Made by a program: the position numbers and the translations under genes. A stretch of 64,000 nt of DNA. Source: Streptomyces sp. NBC_00878 (GTDB lineage Bacteria; Actinomycetota; Actinomycetes; Streptomycetales; Streptomycetaceae). Each line of letters opens with the position of its first letter. Position 1 is the first letter of the stretch. The notes beneath the pieces were generated by a model. It was not told the DNA's origin. It made no database searches and worked only from the letters and a program-made list of their open reading frames with translations. This document shows positions 33,563-41,124 of the stretch, piece after piece. The stretch is taken from the NCBI RefSeq assembly GCF_026341515.1, contig NZ_JAPEOK010000001.1:7750001-7814000 (forward strand), given 5' to 3'.

Positions 33563-34226
33563 CCGGCAAGGCAGCCAAGGCGCGGACCGGCAAGGGGCCA
33601 AGGGCGCTGCCCGGCAAGGCGCCAAAGCCGATGTCCGACAAGACGCCCAAGGCGCTGTCCGACAGGGTGCCGCGAACGGTGGGCTGCCGCCGCGGGCCCG
33701 TTCGCTGGACGGTGGGCTGTCGCCGCGGGCCCGTTCGATCGTCGCGGCGGCCCGTGCGCTTCTGGAGGAGTCCGGCCCCGCCGCGCTGACCATGCGTGCA
33801 CTCGCCGCCCACCTGGGTATCAAGGCCCCGTCCCTCTACAAGCACTTCCCCGACAAGTCGGCCGTCGAGGTCGAGTTGATCGCGCAGATGCTCGCCGAGT
33901 CCGCCACGGCCCTGGAGGAGGCCGAGGCCCACGCCCCCGGCTCGATCCCGGCCCTCGCCGAGGCGTATCGCGCGTACGCCCTCGAACACCCCCACCTCTA
34001 CTGCCTGGCCACCGAGCGCCCCCTGCCCCGCGCCTCCCTCCCGCCCGGCCTGGAGGACCGCGCCGCCGCGCCCCTCGTCCGGGCCTGCGGCGGCGACATG
34101 GAGCTGGCCCGGGCGGCCTGGGCGTTCGCCCACGGGATGGTGGTCCTGGAGATCCACGGCCGGTTTCCGGACGACGCCGACCTGACCGGGGCATGGAAGA
34201 GGGGCACGCGGGCGTTGCTCCCGTGA
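33555..34226 (+). CDS. TetR-family regulator with repetitive N-terminal extension
   Basis: A 223-residue regulator. The TetR DNA-binding domain starts only at about residue 56: RARSIVAAARALLEESGPAA, then ALAAHLGIKAPSLYKHFPDK with the helix-turn-helix. A TetR_C-type ligand domain follows (TATALEEAEAH to GRFPDDADL). The first 55 residues are low complexity, with degenerate GADRQGAKGAARQGAK repeats and a duplicated NGGLPPRARS / DGGLSPRARS. The GTG at 33555 is used, but a start near residue 44 or 55 cannot be excluded; none has a clear ribosome site. Target genes are unknown; the overlapping DUF4260-like gene is the nearest candidate. Confidence 0.88.
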   Translation: MTDRQGSQGADRQGAKGAARQGAKADVRQDAQGAVRQGAANGGLPPRARSLDGGLSPRARSIVAAARALLEESGPAALTMRALAAHLGIKAPSLYKHFPDKSAVEVELIAQMLAESATALEEAEAHAPGSIPALAEAYRAYALEHPHLYCLATERPLPRASLPPGLEDRAAAPLVRACGGDMELARAAWAFAHGMVVLEIHGRFPDDADLTGAWKRGTRALLP

Positions 34227-34240
34227 GGAGGTGCGGTGCC

Positions 34241-35206
34241 ATGGGGGCAAGGGGTGATCACGAGCGGGTGGGTGGGAGCGGCGGGACAGTCGGGCCCGGA
34301 GAGGTAGCCGTGCCCACAGCAGGGCTCGGAGAGACAGCCAGGTCGATAGCCGGGCCAAGAAGGACCGGTTCCGTCGGCCGGACGGGTGGGCGCGAGCAGG
34401 CGATCTGGACCAGGGCGACCCTCGGCCGCCGTGGCCGTCCGCTCGACCTCCTGACCGCCCGCTTCGACCGCCACCGCTTCGCGCCGCACGCCCACGACGA
34501 GTACACCATCGGCGTCTGCGTCGGCGGCTCCGAGGTCATCGACTACCGCGGCGGCCGGATCGAGGCGAACCCCGGCTCGATCGTCGTACTCGGCCCGGGG
34601 GAGACGCACACAGGCGGCCCGGCCACGTCCGACGGCTACGCCTACCGCGCCCTGTACGCCGAGATCTCCTTGCTCTCCGAAGGCACGTACGACATCCCGC
34701 ACTTCCGCGACCCCGTCCTCGACGACCCCGAACTGGCCGCGGCCCTACGCCTCACCCACACCGAACTGAGCGCCTGCCCCGACCCGTTGGAGACGGAATC
34801 CCGCATACCGTGGCTGCTCACGGCCCTGGCCCGCCGCCACTCCTCGGCCCGCCCGGTGTGCGACACGATCCCGGGCGCGAACCGCATAGCCGCAACGGTC
34901 CGAGCCCGCCTGACGGACGAACTCCTCTCCCCACCCTCCCTCGCGACTCTGGCCGCAGACCTGGACCTGTCCCGCTACCAGCTCCTCCGAGCCTTCCGTA
35001 CGAGCACGGGGATGCCGCCGTACGCCTGGCTGGCCCAGCACCGCGTGAACCGGGCTCGCTGCCTCCTGGAGAAGGGCCACCGCCCCGCCGAGACGGCCGC
35101 ACTGGTCGGCTTCGCGGACCAGGCGCACCTGACGCGCTGGTTCCGGCGGGTACTGGGCGTGACTCCGGCGGCGTACCGCAACAGCGTTCAAGACACCCGC
35201 CGCTGA
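34241..35206 (+). CDS. AraC-family transcriptional regulator
   Basis: A 321-residue regulator. Residues about 60-160 form an AraC ligand-binding cupin (FAPHAHDEYTIGVCVGG, GSIVVLGPGETHTGG). The C-terminal 100 residues contain two helix-turn-helix motifs, LATLAADLDLSRYQLLRAF and AALVGFADQAHLTRWFRRVL, ending in GVTPAAYR. The ATG at 34241 has GGAGG ten bases upstream. The first 45 residues are Gly/Arg-rich and not conserved. A DMT-family transporter gene follows after 19 nt, and this pair (AraC regulator with EamA exporter) is common in actinobacteria, so the regulator probably controls the exporter. Confidence 0.93.
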   Translation: MGARGDHERVGGSGGTVGPGEVAVPTAGLGETARSIAGPRRTGSVGRTGGREQAIWTRATLGRRGRPLDLLTARFDRHRFAPHAHDEYTIGVCVGGSEVIDYRGGRIEANPGSIVVLGPGETHTGGPATSDGYAYRALYAEISLLSEGTYDIPHFRDPVLDDPELAAALRLTHTELSACPDPLETESRIPWLLTALARRHSSARPVCDTIPGANRIAATVRARLTDELLSPPSLATLAADLDLSRYQLLRAFRTSTGMPPYAWLAQHRVNRARCLLEKGHRPAETAALVGFADQAHLTRWFRRVLGVTPAAYRNSVQDTRR

Positions 35207-35225
35207 CCGGGCCGAGACTGCGCGA

Positions 35226-36365
35226 ATGACTGCACGCGGCTGGTTTCTCTTCTCCCTGATGGGAGTGCTCTGGGGCGTCCCCTACCTGATGATCAAAGTG
35301 GCGGTGGACGGCGACATGTCCCCGTCCATGGTGGTCTTCGCGCGATGCGCGCTGGGCGCGGCCCTGCTGCTGCCCTTCGCCATCCGCCAGGGAAACCTGG
35401 CCGGAGTCGTACGCGGGCACTGGCGCCCCATGCTGGCCTTCTCCTGCATCGAGATCATCGGCCCCTGGTGGACCCTGACCGACGCCGAGCGCCACCTCTC
35501 CAGCTCGACGGCGGGCCTGCTGATCGCGGGCGTACCCATCGTGGGCGTCCTCCTGGCCCGCTTCTTCGGCGACACGGAACGCATGAGCGCCCGCCGCCTG
35601 GCGGGCCTGGCGCTGGGCCTGGGCGGAGTAGCGGTCCTCACGGCCCCGCACCTGAACGGCGGCAACGCCCGCGCCCTGACGGAGATGCTGGTGACGGTGG
35701 TGGGCTACGCGACGGCCCCACTCATCATGGCCCGCTACCTGAAGCCGGTCCCGACCCTGCAGCTCATAGCCCCCTGCCTGCTCCTGGCGGCGCTGGTGTA
35801 CGCCCCGGCAGCGGCGCTGACCCGGCCGACATCGCTCCCGTCCGCCTCGGTCCTGGCCTCGCTCGCGGGCCTGGGCGTGATCTGCACGGCGCTCGCCTTC
35901 GTCGTCTTCCTGGAACTGATCCGGGAGGCCGGGCCGACCCGGGCGGTGGTCTTCACGTACGTCAACCCGGCGGTGGCGGTGGCGGCGGGCGTGGCGTTCC
36001 TGGACGAGGAACTGACAGCGGGGGTGGTGGCGGCGTTCACCCTGATCCTGCTGGGCTCGTTCCTGGCGACGGCGACCCCGAAGGCTCCGGCGTCCCCGGC
36101 GTCCCCGGCGTCCCCGGCGTCCCCGCCCGGCTCCGGCGGCTCCGGTGCCGGGCGGGGCCGCGGGCCCGGTACCATGGTCGACACGGCAGACGAGCCGGGC
36201 GGACGGCCGCGTGGAGTCCCCTTCGGGGGTGCTTCCCGAGGAACGTCCGGGCTCCACAGGGCAGGGTGGTGGCTAACGGCCACCCGGGGTGACCCGCGGG
36301 ACAGTGCCACAGAAAGCAAACCGCCCGGGACCTCGGTCCCAGGTAAGGGTGAAACGGTGGTGTAA
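35226..36365 (+). CDS. EamA/DMT-family transporter whose frame runs into rnpB
   Basis: A drug/metabolite transporter with ten spans in two EamA repeats (residues about 5-140 and 150-285). A typical member would end near residue 290-300, after LGSFLATATPK. Here the frame continues through a (CCGGCGTCC)n repeat giving PASPASPASP, across the probable rnpB promoter, and about 180 nt into rnpB itself before the first stop at 36365, giving 379 residues. The last 60 residues are therefore the chance translation of RNase P RNA. There is no in-frame stop before rnpB, so either the tail is made or the true 3-prime end has been lost. The substrate is unknown. Confidence 0.85.
   Translation: MTARGWFLFSLMGVLWGVPYLMIKVAVDGDMSPSMVVFARCALGAALLLPFAIRQGNLAGVVRGHWRPMLAFSCIEIIGPWWTLTDAERHLSSSTAGLLIAGVPIVGVLLARFFGDTERMSARRLAGLALGLGGVAVLTAPHLNGGNARALTEMLVTVVGYATAPLIMARYLKPVPTLQLIAPCLLLAALVYAPAAALTRPTSLPSASVLASLAGLGVICTALAFVVFLELIREAGPTRAVVFTYVNPAVAVAAGVAFLDEELTAGVVAAFTLILLGSFLATATPKAPASPASPASPASPPGSGGSGAGRGRGPGTMVDTADEPGGRPRGVPFGGASRGTSGLHRAGWWLTATRGDPRDSATESKPPGTSVPGKGETVV
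36170..36175 (+). promoter_or_regulatory. possible -10 element for rnpB
   Basis: TACCAT fits the TAnnnT pattern of main-sigma promoters and ends 11 nt before the first paired base of rnpB. No clear -35 element is seen in the GC-rich upstream. The element lies inside the EamA reading frame. Confidence 0.35.
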
Positions 36366-36606
36366 GAGACCACCAGCGCCTGAGGTGACTCAGGCGGCTA
36401 GGTAAACCCCACCCGGAGCAAGGTCAAGAGGAGCCGCCTCTTCGCAAGAAGGACGGCTCTGCGCGGACGTTCGAGGGCTGCCCGCCCGAGTCCGCGGGTA
36501 GACCGCACGAGGCCGACGGCAACGCCGGCCCTAGATGGATGGCCGTCTCCCGGCCGACCGCGAGGTCGACCGGCGACAGAACCCGGCGTACAGCCTGACT
36601 CGTCTG
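36187..36606 (+). ncRNA. rnpB: RNase P RNA (bacterial type A)
   Basis: About 420 nt, the catalytic RNA that removes the 5-prime leader from tRNA precursors. The terminal helix P1 is visible as CAGACGAG (36187-36194) paired perfectly with CTCGTCTG (36599-36606). Conserved core blocks are present: GAGGAACGTCCGGGCTCCAC near 36238, GGTGGCTAACGGCCACCC near 36268, ACAGAAAGCAAACCGCC near 36309, and GCGACAGAACCCGGCGTACA near 36573 at the 3-prime end. The length matches actinobacterial rnpB. Exact ends are predicted from P1; real transcripts may be a few bases longer. The 5-prime 180 nt are also open in the EamA frame. Confidence 0.97.
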
Positions 36607-36620
36607 CCGCTCTAAGTTTC

Positions 36621-36659
36621 CGCAGGTAAGGGCATAGCTTTTGCGTACCCTTACCTGCG
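36621..36659. terminator. 12-bp perfect stem-loop just after rnpB
   Basis: CGCAGGTAAGGG at 36621-36632 pairs perfectly with 36648-36659 around a 15-nt A/T-containing loop, 14 nt after rnpB. It may be the rnpB terminator. The unusually A/T-rich loop and the shift to lower GC right after it also mark the border of the accessory region. Confidence 0.6.
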
Positions 36660-36828
36660 TGGGTCGATTCTAGGTCGAATTTATGTGTGTCTCCGAATCG
36701 CGACGGGCCGATGTACTCCGAGTACTGTCGTCTGCGTCTCAGTCGTAGGGTGCGTGTGGGGCATATCGGGCGCTCCGTGAAAGCGTTGACTGCAGCCAGT
36801 GCTGCCGCGTACGGACAAAAACGCATCG

Positions 36829-36906
36829 GACGCCCTCGCGGTATTGTCCGGCGTGGCCGGAGTCGATGACGATGACCTCGCGTATACCGTCCTTCGCGGT
36901 CACGGT
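36829..36906 (-). pseudogene. thioredoxin reductase 5-prime fragment
   Basis: On the minus strand GIREVIVIDSGHAG resembles the FAD-binding start of TrxB (REVIVIGSGPAGY), with Gly to Asp and Pro to His changes, and then loses the frame. Only about 26 codons are recognisable. It follows an arsC-like fragment on the same strand, the usual order of arsenic-resistance genes in Streptomyces. Confidence 0.45.
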
Positions 36907-36929
36907 GTTCGAGCCTCCTGCTTGGCGTC

Positions 36930-37058
36930 GATCCCGGTGATCACGGCCTCGATACGGATCTTGATCTCGTCGCGGATCGGGCGTGCGGACTCGATGCCCT
37001 TGCCGGCTGGGTCTTCGAGGTCCCAGTCGAAGTACCTCTTGCCGGGGAAGGTCGGCGA
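36930..37058 (-). pseudogene. arsenate reductase (low-molecular-weight phosphatase type) 3-prime fragment
   Basis: The segment FPGKRYFDWDLEDPAGKGIE followed by ARPIRDEIKIRIE matches the C-terminal third of ArsC-type phosphatase-fold arsenate reductases. The catalytic N-terminal part is absent. In frame immediately upstream is a transposase N-terminal piece, so an insertion or deletion joined the two at about 37058. Confidence 0.55.
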
Positions 37059-37157
37059 GTCCTGCGTTCCGCCGCCCTGCGGCCGCACCCTCGACGGCGA
37101 GATCAACGGCTTCGCGATCTCCCACAGCCCGTCCGGAACAATCCAGCCATTGGCAAG
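37059..37157 (-). mobile_element. IS5-type transposase N-terminal fragment
   Basis: About 33 codons, WIVPDGLWEIAKPLISPSRV then RPQGGGTQD, match the N-terminus of IS5-family transposases. No catalytic part follows; the frame continues directly into the arsC fragment. Confidence 0.6.
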
Positions 37158-37229
37158 GCGGTTGCCCAGGAAACAGCTATACCTGTGGGTCTGGCCAGCA
37201 GCGATGCCATCCGCGTGGTCACCGACGCC

Positions 37230-37525
37230 TGTCCTGACGCGTCCTTCATCGCCACCACCGGCTACACCGGCCGGCAACTTCTACATGCAGGGCTCCATGG
37301 GCCACGTCTCCTCACCGGCCTGGGCGTCGCGCTGGCCCCCCGAGCGCCGTCGTCGTCCTGGACGGCGACGGCGCCGCACTGATGCACCTCGGCGCCCTGC
37401 CGATGATCGGACACGAGGCACTCGCCAACCTGATCCACGAGTCCATTGGAAGCCAGTCGACGACCTCGGGCAGCACCTCATTCCCGGCCGTAGCCCTCGC
37501 AGCCGGCTACCGCACCGCGGAGGGC
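37230..37525 (+). pseudogene. phosphonopyruvate decarboxylase C-terminal fragment with frameshifts
   Basis: Read over three frames this stretch gives FIATTGYTGRQL, then GNFYMQGSMGHVSS, then VVLDGDGAALMHLGALPMIG and GGQSTTSGS-like text. That is the TPP-binding C-terminal region of phosphonopyruvate decarboxylase, an enzyme of phosphonate biosynthesis. At least two frameshifts and the loss of the N-terminal half make it inactive. No other phosphonate gene is in the window. Confidence 0.65.
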
Positions 37526-37638
37526 TGCGACAACTCAAGATCACTTCCGCCTTGCTCCGCCCGTGTTGGTAGGCATTGAGCTCGCGCGCAGCACCTCGCG
37601 CGGGGCCCGCCCCGTACGAAGGTGACAGCTGGGATGTT

Positions 37639-38119
37639 GTTCGGGGCGCCTCTGCGGGAGATCACTGGCAGGATCCGGCGGCGCCGAAGTTCACGGCGCA
37701 CAGCGCATGAGTCGTACGCCTTGTCGCCCAGGACGGAGTCGGGTCGTCTTCGTGGGCGGCCGGTCCGTCCGGCGACGGGCGGGATGCCGTCGACCAGGTT
37801 GAGGGTTTGGGTGATGCCATTGACGTTGGCGGCAGTTGTGATGGCCAGGAGCGGGGTGCCGCGCCCGTCGCAGATCAAGTGGTGTTTGCTGCCTGTCTCG
37901 CGCCGGTCGACCGGCGACGGACCGGTTGCGGCACCCCCTTTTTTTCGCGCGGACGTGAGAGCCGTCCGCGCACGCGCGCGTCCAGTCGAGTTCGCCGGCC
38001 GCGTGCAGTTCGGCGAGCAGGATGTGGTGCAGCTACTCGAAGACTCCGGTCTTCTGCCAGCGGCCCAGGCGTCGCCAACAGGTCTGTCCGGAGCCGAACC
38101 CGAGCTCCAGCGGCAGGAG
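37639..38119 (-). mobile_element. IS5-family transposase remnant, frameshifted and truncated
   Basis: Reads LGFGSGQTCWRRLGRWQKTG, an in-frame TAG, LHHILLAELHAAGELDW, then a frame change at a run of seven A and five G, then GGAATGPSPVDRRETGSKHH, a DKAYDS segment and LPVISRRGAPN. The first two catalytic aspartates are visible. The C-terminal glutamate region and the ends of the element are missing. With a stop, a frameshift and a truncation it cannot transpose. Confidence 0.75.
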
Positions 38120-38137
38120 TTGCCCGGCGATGCTCTT

Positions 38138-38473
38138 CGCCGCCTGCTCAGGCAGGGTGAGATCGTCCACATCGGTACGGCCTTCGACGGGCTCGGCCAC
38201 GAGACGGAGTTCGCCCGCACGCCCACTGAGCGGTGCGTCCGACGAGCGGGGAAGGTTCCCGTGGCGGAGCGGCAGCTCGTGCTCAGAAGCGTGGTTAACG
38301 AAGGACCGGGCGTGCATCGTGAGGACCTGCTGCGGGAGGTCGCTCGCTTCTTCGGGTGGGCGCGGCTCGGAGCCGATATTCGGGACGCGCTGACTGGCGA
38401 CATCGACGCGTTGATCGCCGCCGGGTACTTGATCGAGTCGGAGGGCGGCCTGATGTATGCGGAGGGTTCTTGA
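38138..38473 (+). pseudogene. 3-prime fragment of a DUF3320-type helicase-related protein
   Basis: About 111 codons without a start: LVLRSVVNEGPGVHREDLLR and RLGADIRDALTGDIDALIAA look like the C-terminal winged-helix (DUF3320) module of very large AAA/helicase proteins (DUF4011-type) found in defence loci. The N-terminal bulk is gone, cut off by the transposase remnant on its left. It suggests that an older defence gene stood here. Confidence 0.55.
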
Positions 38474-38999
38474 TCCGTTGCGGTGGGCTCTCCTCGTATC
38501 GCACGGAGCGCCGCTGAGCTGGCAGGATGAGGTAAGCGCCACGCGATGTTTCGTTGGCGACGCGAGTGATCGAGGGTGGGACGCTCGCGTGGGCAGGGCC
38601 ATTTCTGAAGGATTCGTATTGCTCCCGGACCGGGACCCGCCGTACACAGGCGTGGCCCTTGTCCTAGACCACGTAGAGCAGCGGTCCGATGTCCAGGTCG
38701 GGCGGTGTAGGGGGGCGACGGGGGCCTGGCCGCCGTTGCGTTGGCCAGGCTCGCTTGCGGCCGGTACGCCCCCACGTCGGCCGCAGCCGCTGAGATGACG
38801 CGGACGCCACCGAGGCGGACAGCGTAGGCTCCAGAGGTCCGAGGTCATGCACTCCGGTATCGGGATATCGGGCACGGTGTCCGCTGCCGCCACTGGTGAC
38901 CACCCGTACGACTGTGAGTACCGCCAGGTACCCTCAGACACATCGTCAACGCGGCCCGACGGGCTTCCGTTCCACTCCGGTGGAGTCTCGAAGGACATG
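38474..38999. other. 526-bp region without a convincing gene
   Basis: A plus-strand frame from ATG 38457 to 38798 (113 codons) starts inside the end of the DUF3320 fragment. It has more A/T in third positions than its neighbours and matches nothing I know, so it is left uncalled. The last 120 bp contain the promoter region and leader of the first DUF2075 gene; TACCCT near 38928 is a possible -10. Confidence 0.5.
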
Positions 39000-39036
39000 C
39001 CCCCACCCGCACGAGTCTCTTCGTGCTGCCTGGGGG
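39000..39036 (+). promoter_or_regulatory. leader hairpin sequestering the Shine-Dalgarno of the first DUF2075 gene
   Basis: CCCCCA (39000-39005) pairs with TGGGGG (39031-39036), and inside it GCACGA (39009-39014) pairs with TCGTGC (39021-39026). The GGGGG of the outer stem is the ribosome-binding site of the gene starting at 39043. Nearly the same structure precedes the second paralogue at 41082-41115. Confidence 0.6.
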
Positions 39037-39042
39037 AAGTCC

Positions 39043-40953
39043 TTGCTGTTCCGCGCGTCCGCGAAAACGGTCGCCGTCATGGCACTCGACGGTTCGCTGT
39101 TCCTGCACCTCACCGAGCAGTTCGTCCACATGCACGGCTATCGGCCCGGAGCCTCGGAGATGCGTTCCTGGGAGCGCAGCATCCCGCTTCTGACCGCCGC
39201 GCTCAACGACGCCGGCCTGGGCGACGTCGAGGTCATGCTGGAGTACGCGCTACCACTGAACAGCAAGCGTGCCGATGTCGTCCTCGCCGGCTTGCACCCG
39301 GTCACGCAGGAGCCGTCCTACGTTGTGGTGGAGCTGAAGCAGTGGAGCCAGGCGGCTCCGCACGAGGACGACCCCAGCCTGTGCCTTGTCGACGCCTACG
39401 CGCACCCCGTGCTCAACCCGATCGAGCAGGTGCGGCGGTACTGCGACTACCTGGTCAACTTCAACGGCGCGGTGGCCGAGCACGGCGAGCGGATCCACGG
39501 AGTGGCCTTCCTGCACAACGCCACCGAGTTCGGGGTGACGGGGCTGCGGGAGATCGAGCGCGACGGGCAGGGACGGCTCTTCACGGGGGAGCGTCGCGGT
39601 GCGTTCCTGGATCACCTCCGGTCGAGGCTGAGCGACAAGCACCCGGGTGCCCGTGCGGCGGACGAATTGCTCGCGGGCGCCACCGTGCCGTCGAAGCAGT
39701 TGATGTCCGTGGCAGCCCAGGAAGTGCGGGAGCGCCAGCAGTTCGTCCTCCTCGACGAGCAGCAGGTCGCCTACCGCATGGTGCTCAACGCGGTGGAGCG
39801 GGCGAAGCGCGCCGACCACAAGGAAGTCGTCATCGTCACCGGCGGCCCCGGTACCGGGAAGAGCGTGATCGCGCTCCAACTGCTCGGCGAGCTCTACCGG
39901 AGGGGCGTGGCCGCGGTCCACGCGACCGGCTCGCAGTCGTTTACCAAGACGATGCGCAAGGTGGCCGGCTCCCGGAAACGGGAAGTCCAGGATCTGTTCA
40001 AGTACTTCAACAGCTTCATGACCACGGAGAAGAACAGCCTGGGTGCTCTGATCTGCGACGAGGCGCACCGCATCCGGGAGACGTCCGCCAACCGCTACAC
40101 CCGCGCGGCACTGCGGACCGGCAGGGCACAGATCGACGAACTCATCGACGTCGCCCACGTACCGGTCTTCTTCCTCGACGAGCACCAAGTGGTGCGTCCC
40201 GGTGAGATGGGCACCGTGGACGAAATCCGTGAGGCCGCGGCCAGACGGGGCATCGACTGCCATGTCGTCCCCCTGGACAGCCAGTTCCGCTGCGGAGGCA
40301 GCGACGCCTACCTGCGCTGGGTGGTCCGGCTCCTCGGCCTTGAGCCCGGCGGGCCGGTCGTGTGGGAGCCCGACGATCGCATGCAGTTGCTGGTCGCCGA
40401 CAGTCCTGAAGAGCTTGAGGCGTTTCTCGATGCCCGCCGCGCCGAGAAGTACGGTGCCCGGATGTCCGCGGGCTACTGCTGGCGGTGGTCCCCCGAACCC
40501 AAGCCCGGCGATCCACTGCCTCCCGACGTCGTCATCGGGGGCTGGGCCCGGCCTTGGAACCTGCGCGGGGACCGGTCGGTCTCCGGCGCGCCCCCTTCCG
40601 CGCTGTGGGCCACCGACCCTGCGGGCTTCGGGCAGATCGGCTGCGTCTACACAGCCCAGGGATTCGAGTACGACTGGTCCGGCGTCATCGTCGGTCCGGA
40701 CCTGGTCTGGCGTGGCGACCGCTGGGTCACCGACCGCACCGCGTCCAAGGACCCGGTGTTCAAGAAGTCCACACCGGACACCGATGTGGACCGTCTCATT
40801 CGGAACACGTACAAGGTGCTGCTGACGCGGGGGATGGTCGGCACGATCGTGTACTCGACCGATCCGGAGACCCGGGAGAAGCTGCGGGAACTGGTGTCCG
40901 GCCGACCGGAGCCACGGCCTGCCGCGATTGAGGAGCCCCTTCTGCGGCGGTGA
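39043..40953 (+). CDS. PD-(D/E)xK-like nuclease motif plus DUF2075/Schlafen-type helicase ATPase, paralogue A
   Basis: A 636-residue protein. The N-terminal part contains Asp78 (KRADVVLAG) and Glu97-x-Lys99 (VVVELKQW), the spacing of a PD-(D/E)xK nuclease core. The DUF2075 domain follows, with Walker A GGPGTGKS (Lys273), Walker B LICDEAHR (Asp339) and late helicase motifs QFRCGGSDAY, IGCVYTAQGFEYDW and NTYKVLLTRG. This domain is related to superfamily 1 helicases and to the Schlafen ATPase region. The TTG at 39043 gives the family-like start LLFRASAKTV just after GGGGGAAG; an ATG at 39079 would remove 12 residues. The second paralogue lies 171 nt downstream. Role in phage defence is inferred from domain content and from the mobile-element surroundings. 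Confidence 0.85.
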   Translation: MLFRASAKTVAVMALDGSLFLHLTEQFVHMHGYRPGASEMRSWERSIPLLTAALNDAGLGDVEVMLEYALPLNSKRADVVLAGLHPVTQEPSYVVVELKQWSQAAPHEDDPSLCLVDAYAHPVLNPIEQVRRYCDYLVNFNGAVAEHGERIHGVAFLHNATEFGVTGLREIERDGQGRLFTGERRGAFLDHLRSRLSDKHPGARAADELLAGATVPSKQLMSVAAQEVRERQQFVLLDEQQVAYRMVLNAVERAKRADHKEVVIVTGGPGTGKSVIALQLLGELYRRGVAAVHATGSQSFTKTMRKVAGSRKREVQDLFKYFNSFMTTEKNSLGALICDEAHRIRETSANRYTRAALRTGRAQIDELIDVAHVPVFFLDEHQVVRPGEMGTVDEIREAAARRGIDCHVVPLDSQFRCGGSDAYLRWVVRLLGLEPGGPVVWEPDDRMQLLVADSPEELEAFLDARRAEKYGARMSAGYCWRWSPEPKPGDPLPPDVVIGGWARPWNLRGDRSVSGAPPSALWATDPAGFGQIGCVYTAQGFEYDWSGVIVGPDLVWRGDRWVTDRTASKDPVFKKSTPDTDVDRLIRNTYKVLLTRGMVGTIVYSTDPETREKLRELVSGRPEPRPAAIEEPLLRR

Positions 40954-41081
40954 GCGCGCGATATCCGGCCATGATGTCTGTGCTTCCAGCCGACCGATGT
41001 GTCATATGCGTCGGGAGGGTGGTCACTTCCCTAAGATCCCAGGCGTCATTGCGGCCCGACGGGCTTCCCCACGTGGACATG

Positions 41082-41115
41082 CCCCCATCCGCACGAGTCA
41101 CTCGTGCCCTGGGGG
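41082..41115 (+). promoter_or_regulatory. leader hairpin sequestering the Shine-Dalgarno of the second DUF2075 gene
   Basis: CCCCCA (41082-41087) pairs with TGGGGG (41110-41115), and GCACGAG (41091-41097) pairs with CTCGTGC (41101-41107) across a 3-nt loop. GGGGGA is the ribosome site for the GTG at 41125. A conserved word GCGGCCCGACGGGCTTCC lies upstream of both hairpins. Confidence 0.6.
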
Positions 41116-41124
41116 ATCCACCTC

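Noticed and set aside
36187..36606. rnpB as an attachment site of an integrative element
   Set aside because: No integrase gene and no repeated rnpB end could be seen in the window. Only the abrupt change to accessory DNA supports it, which is not enough to call an att site.
38033..38998. A long minus-strand frame across the gap upstream of the first DUF2075 gene
   Set aside because: Only its last 28 codons look like protein (the IS5 remnant). The rest has weak codon bias and lies over the leader and promoter of the plus-strand gene.
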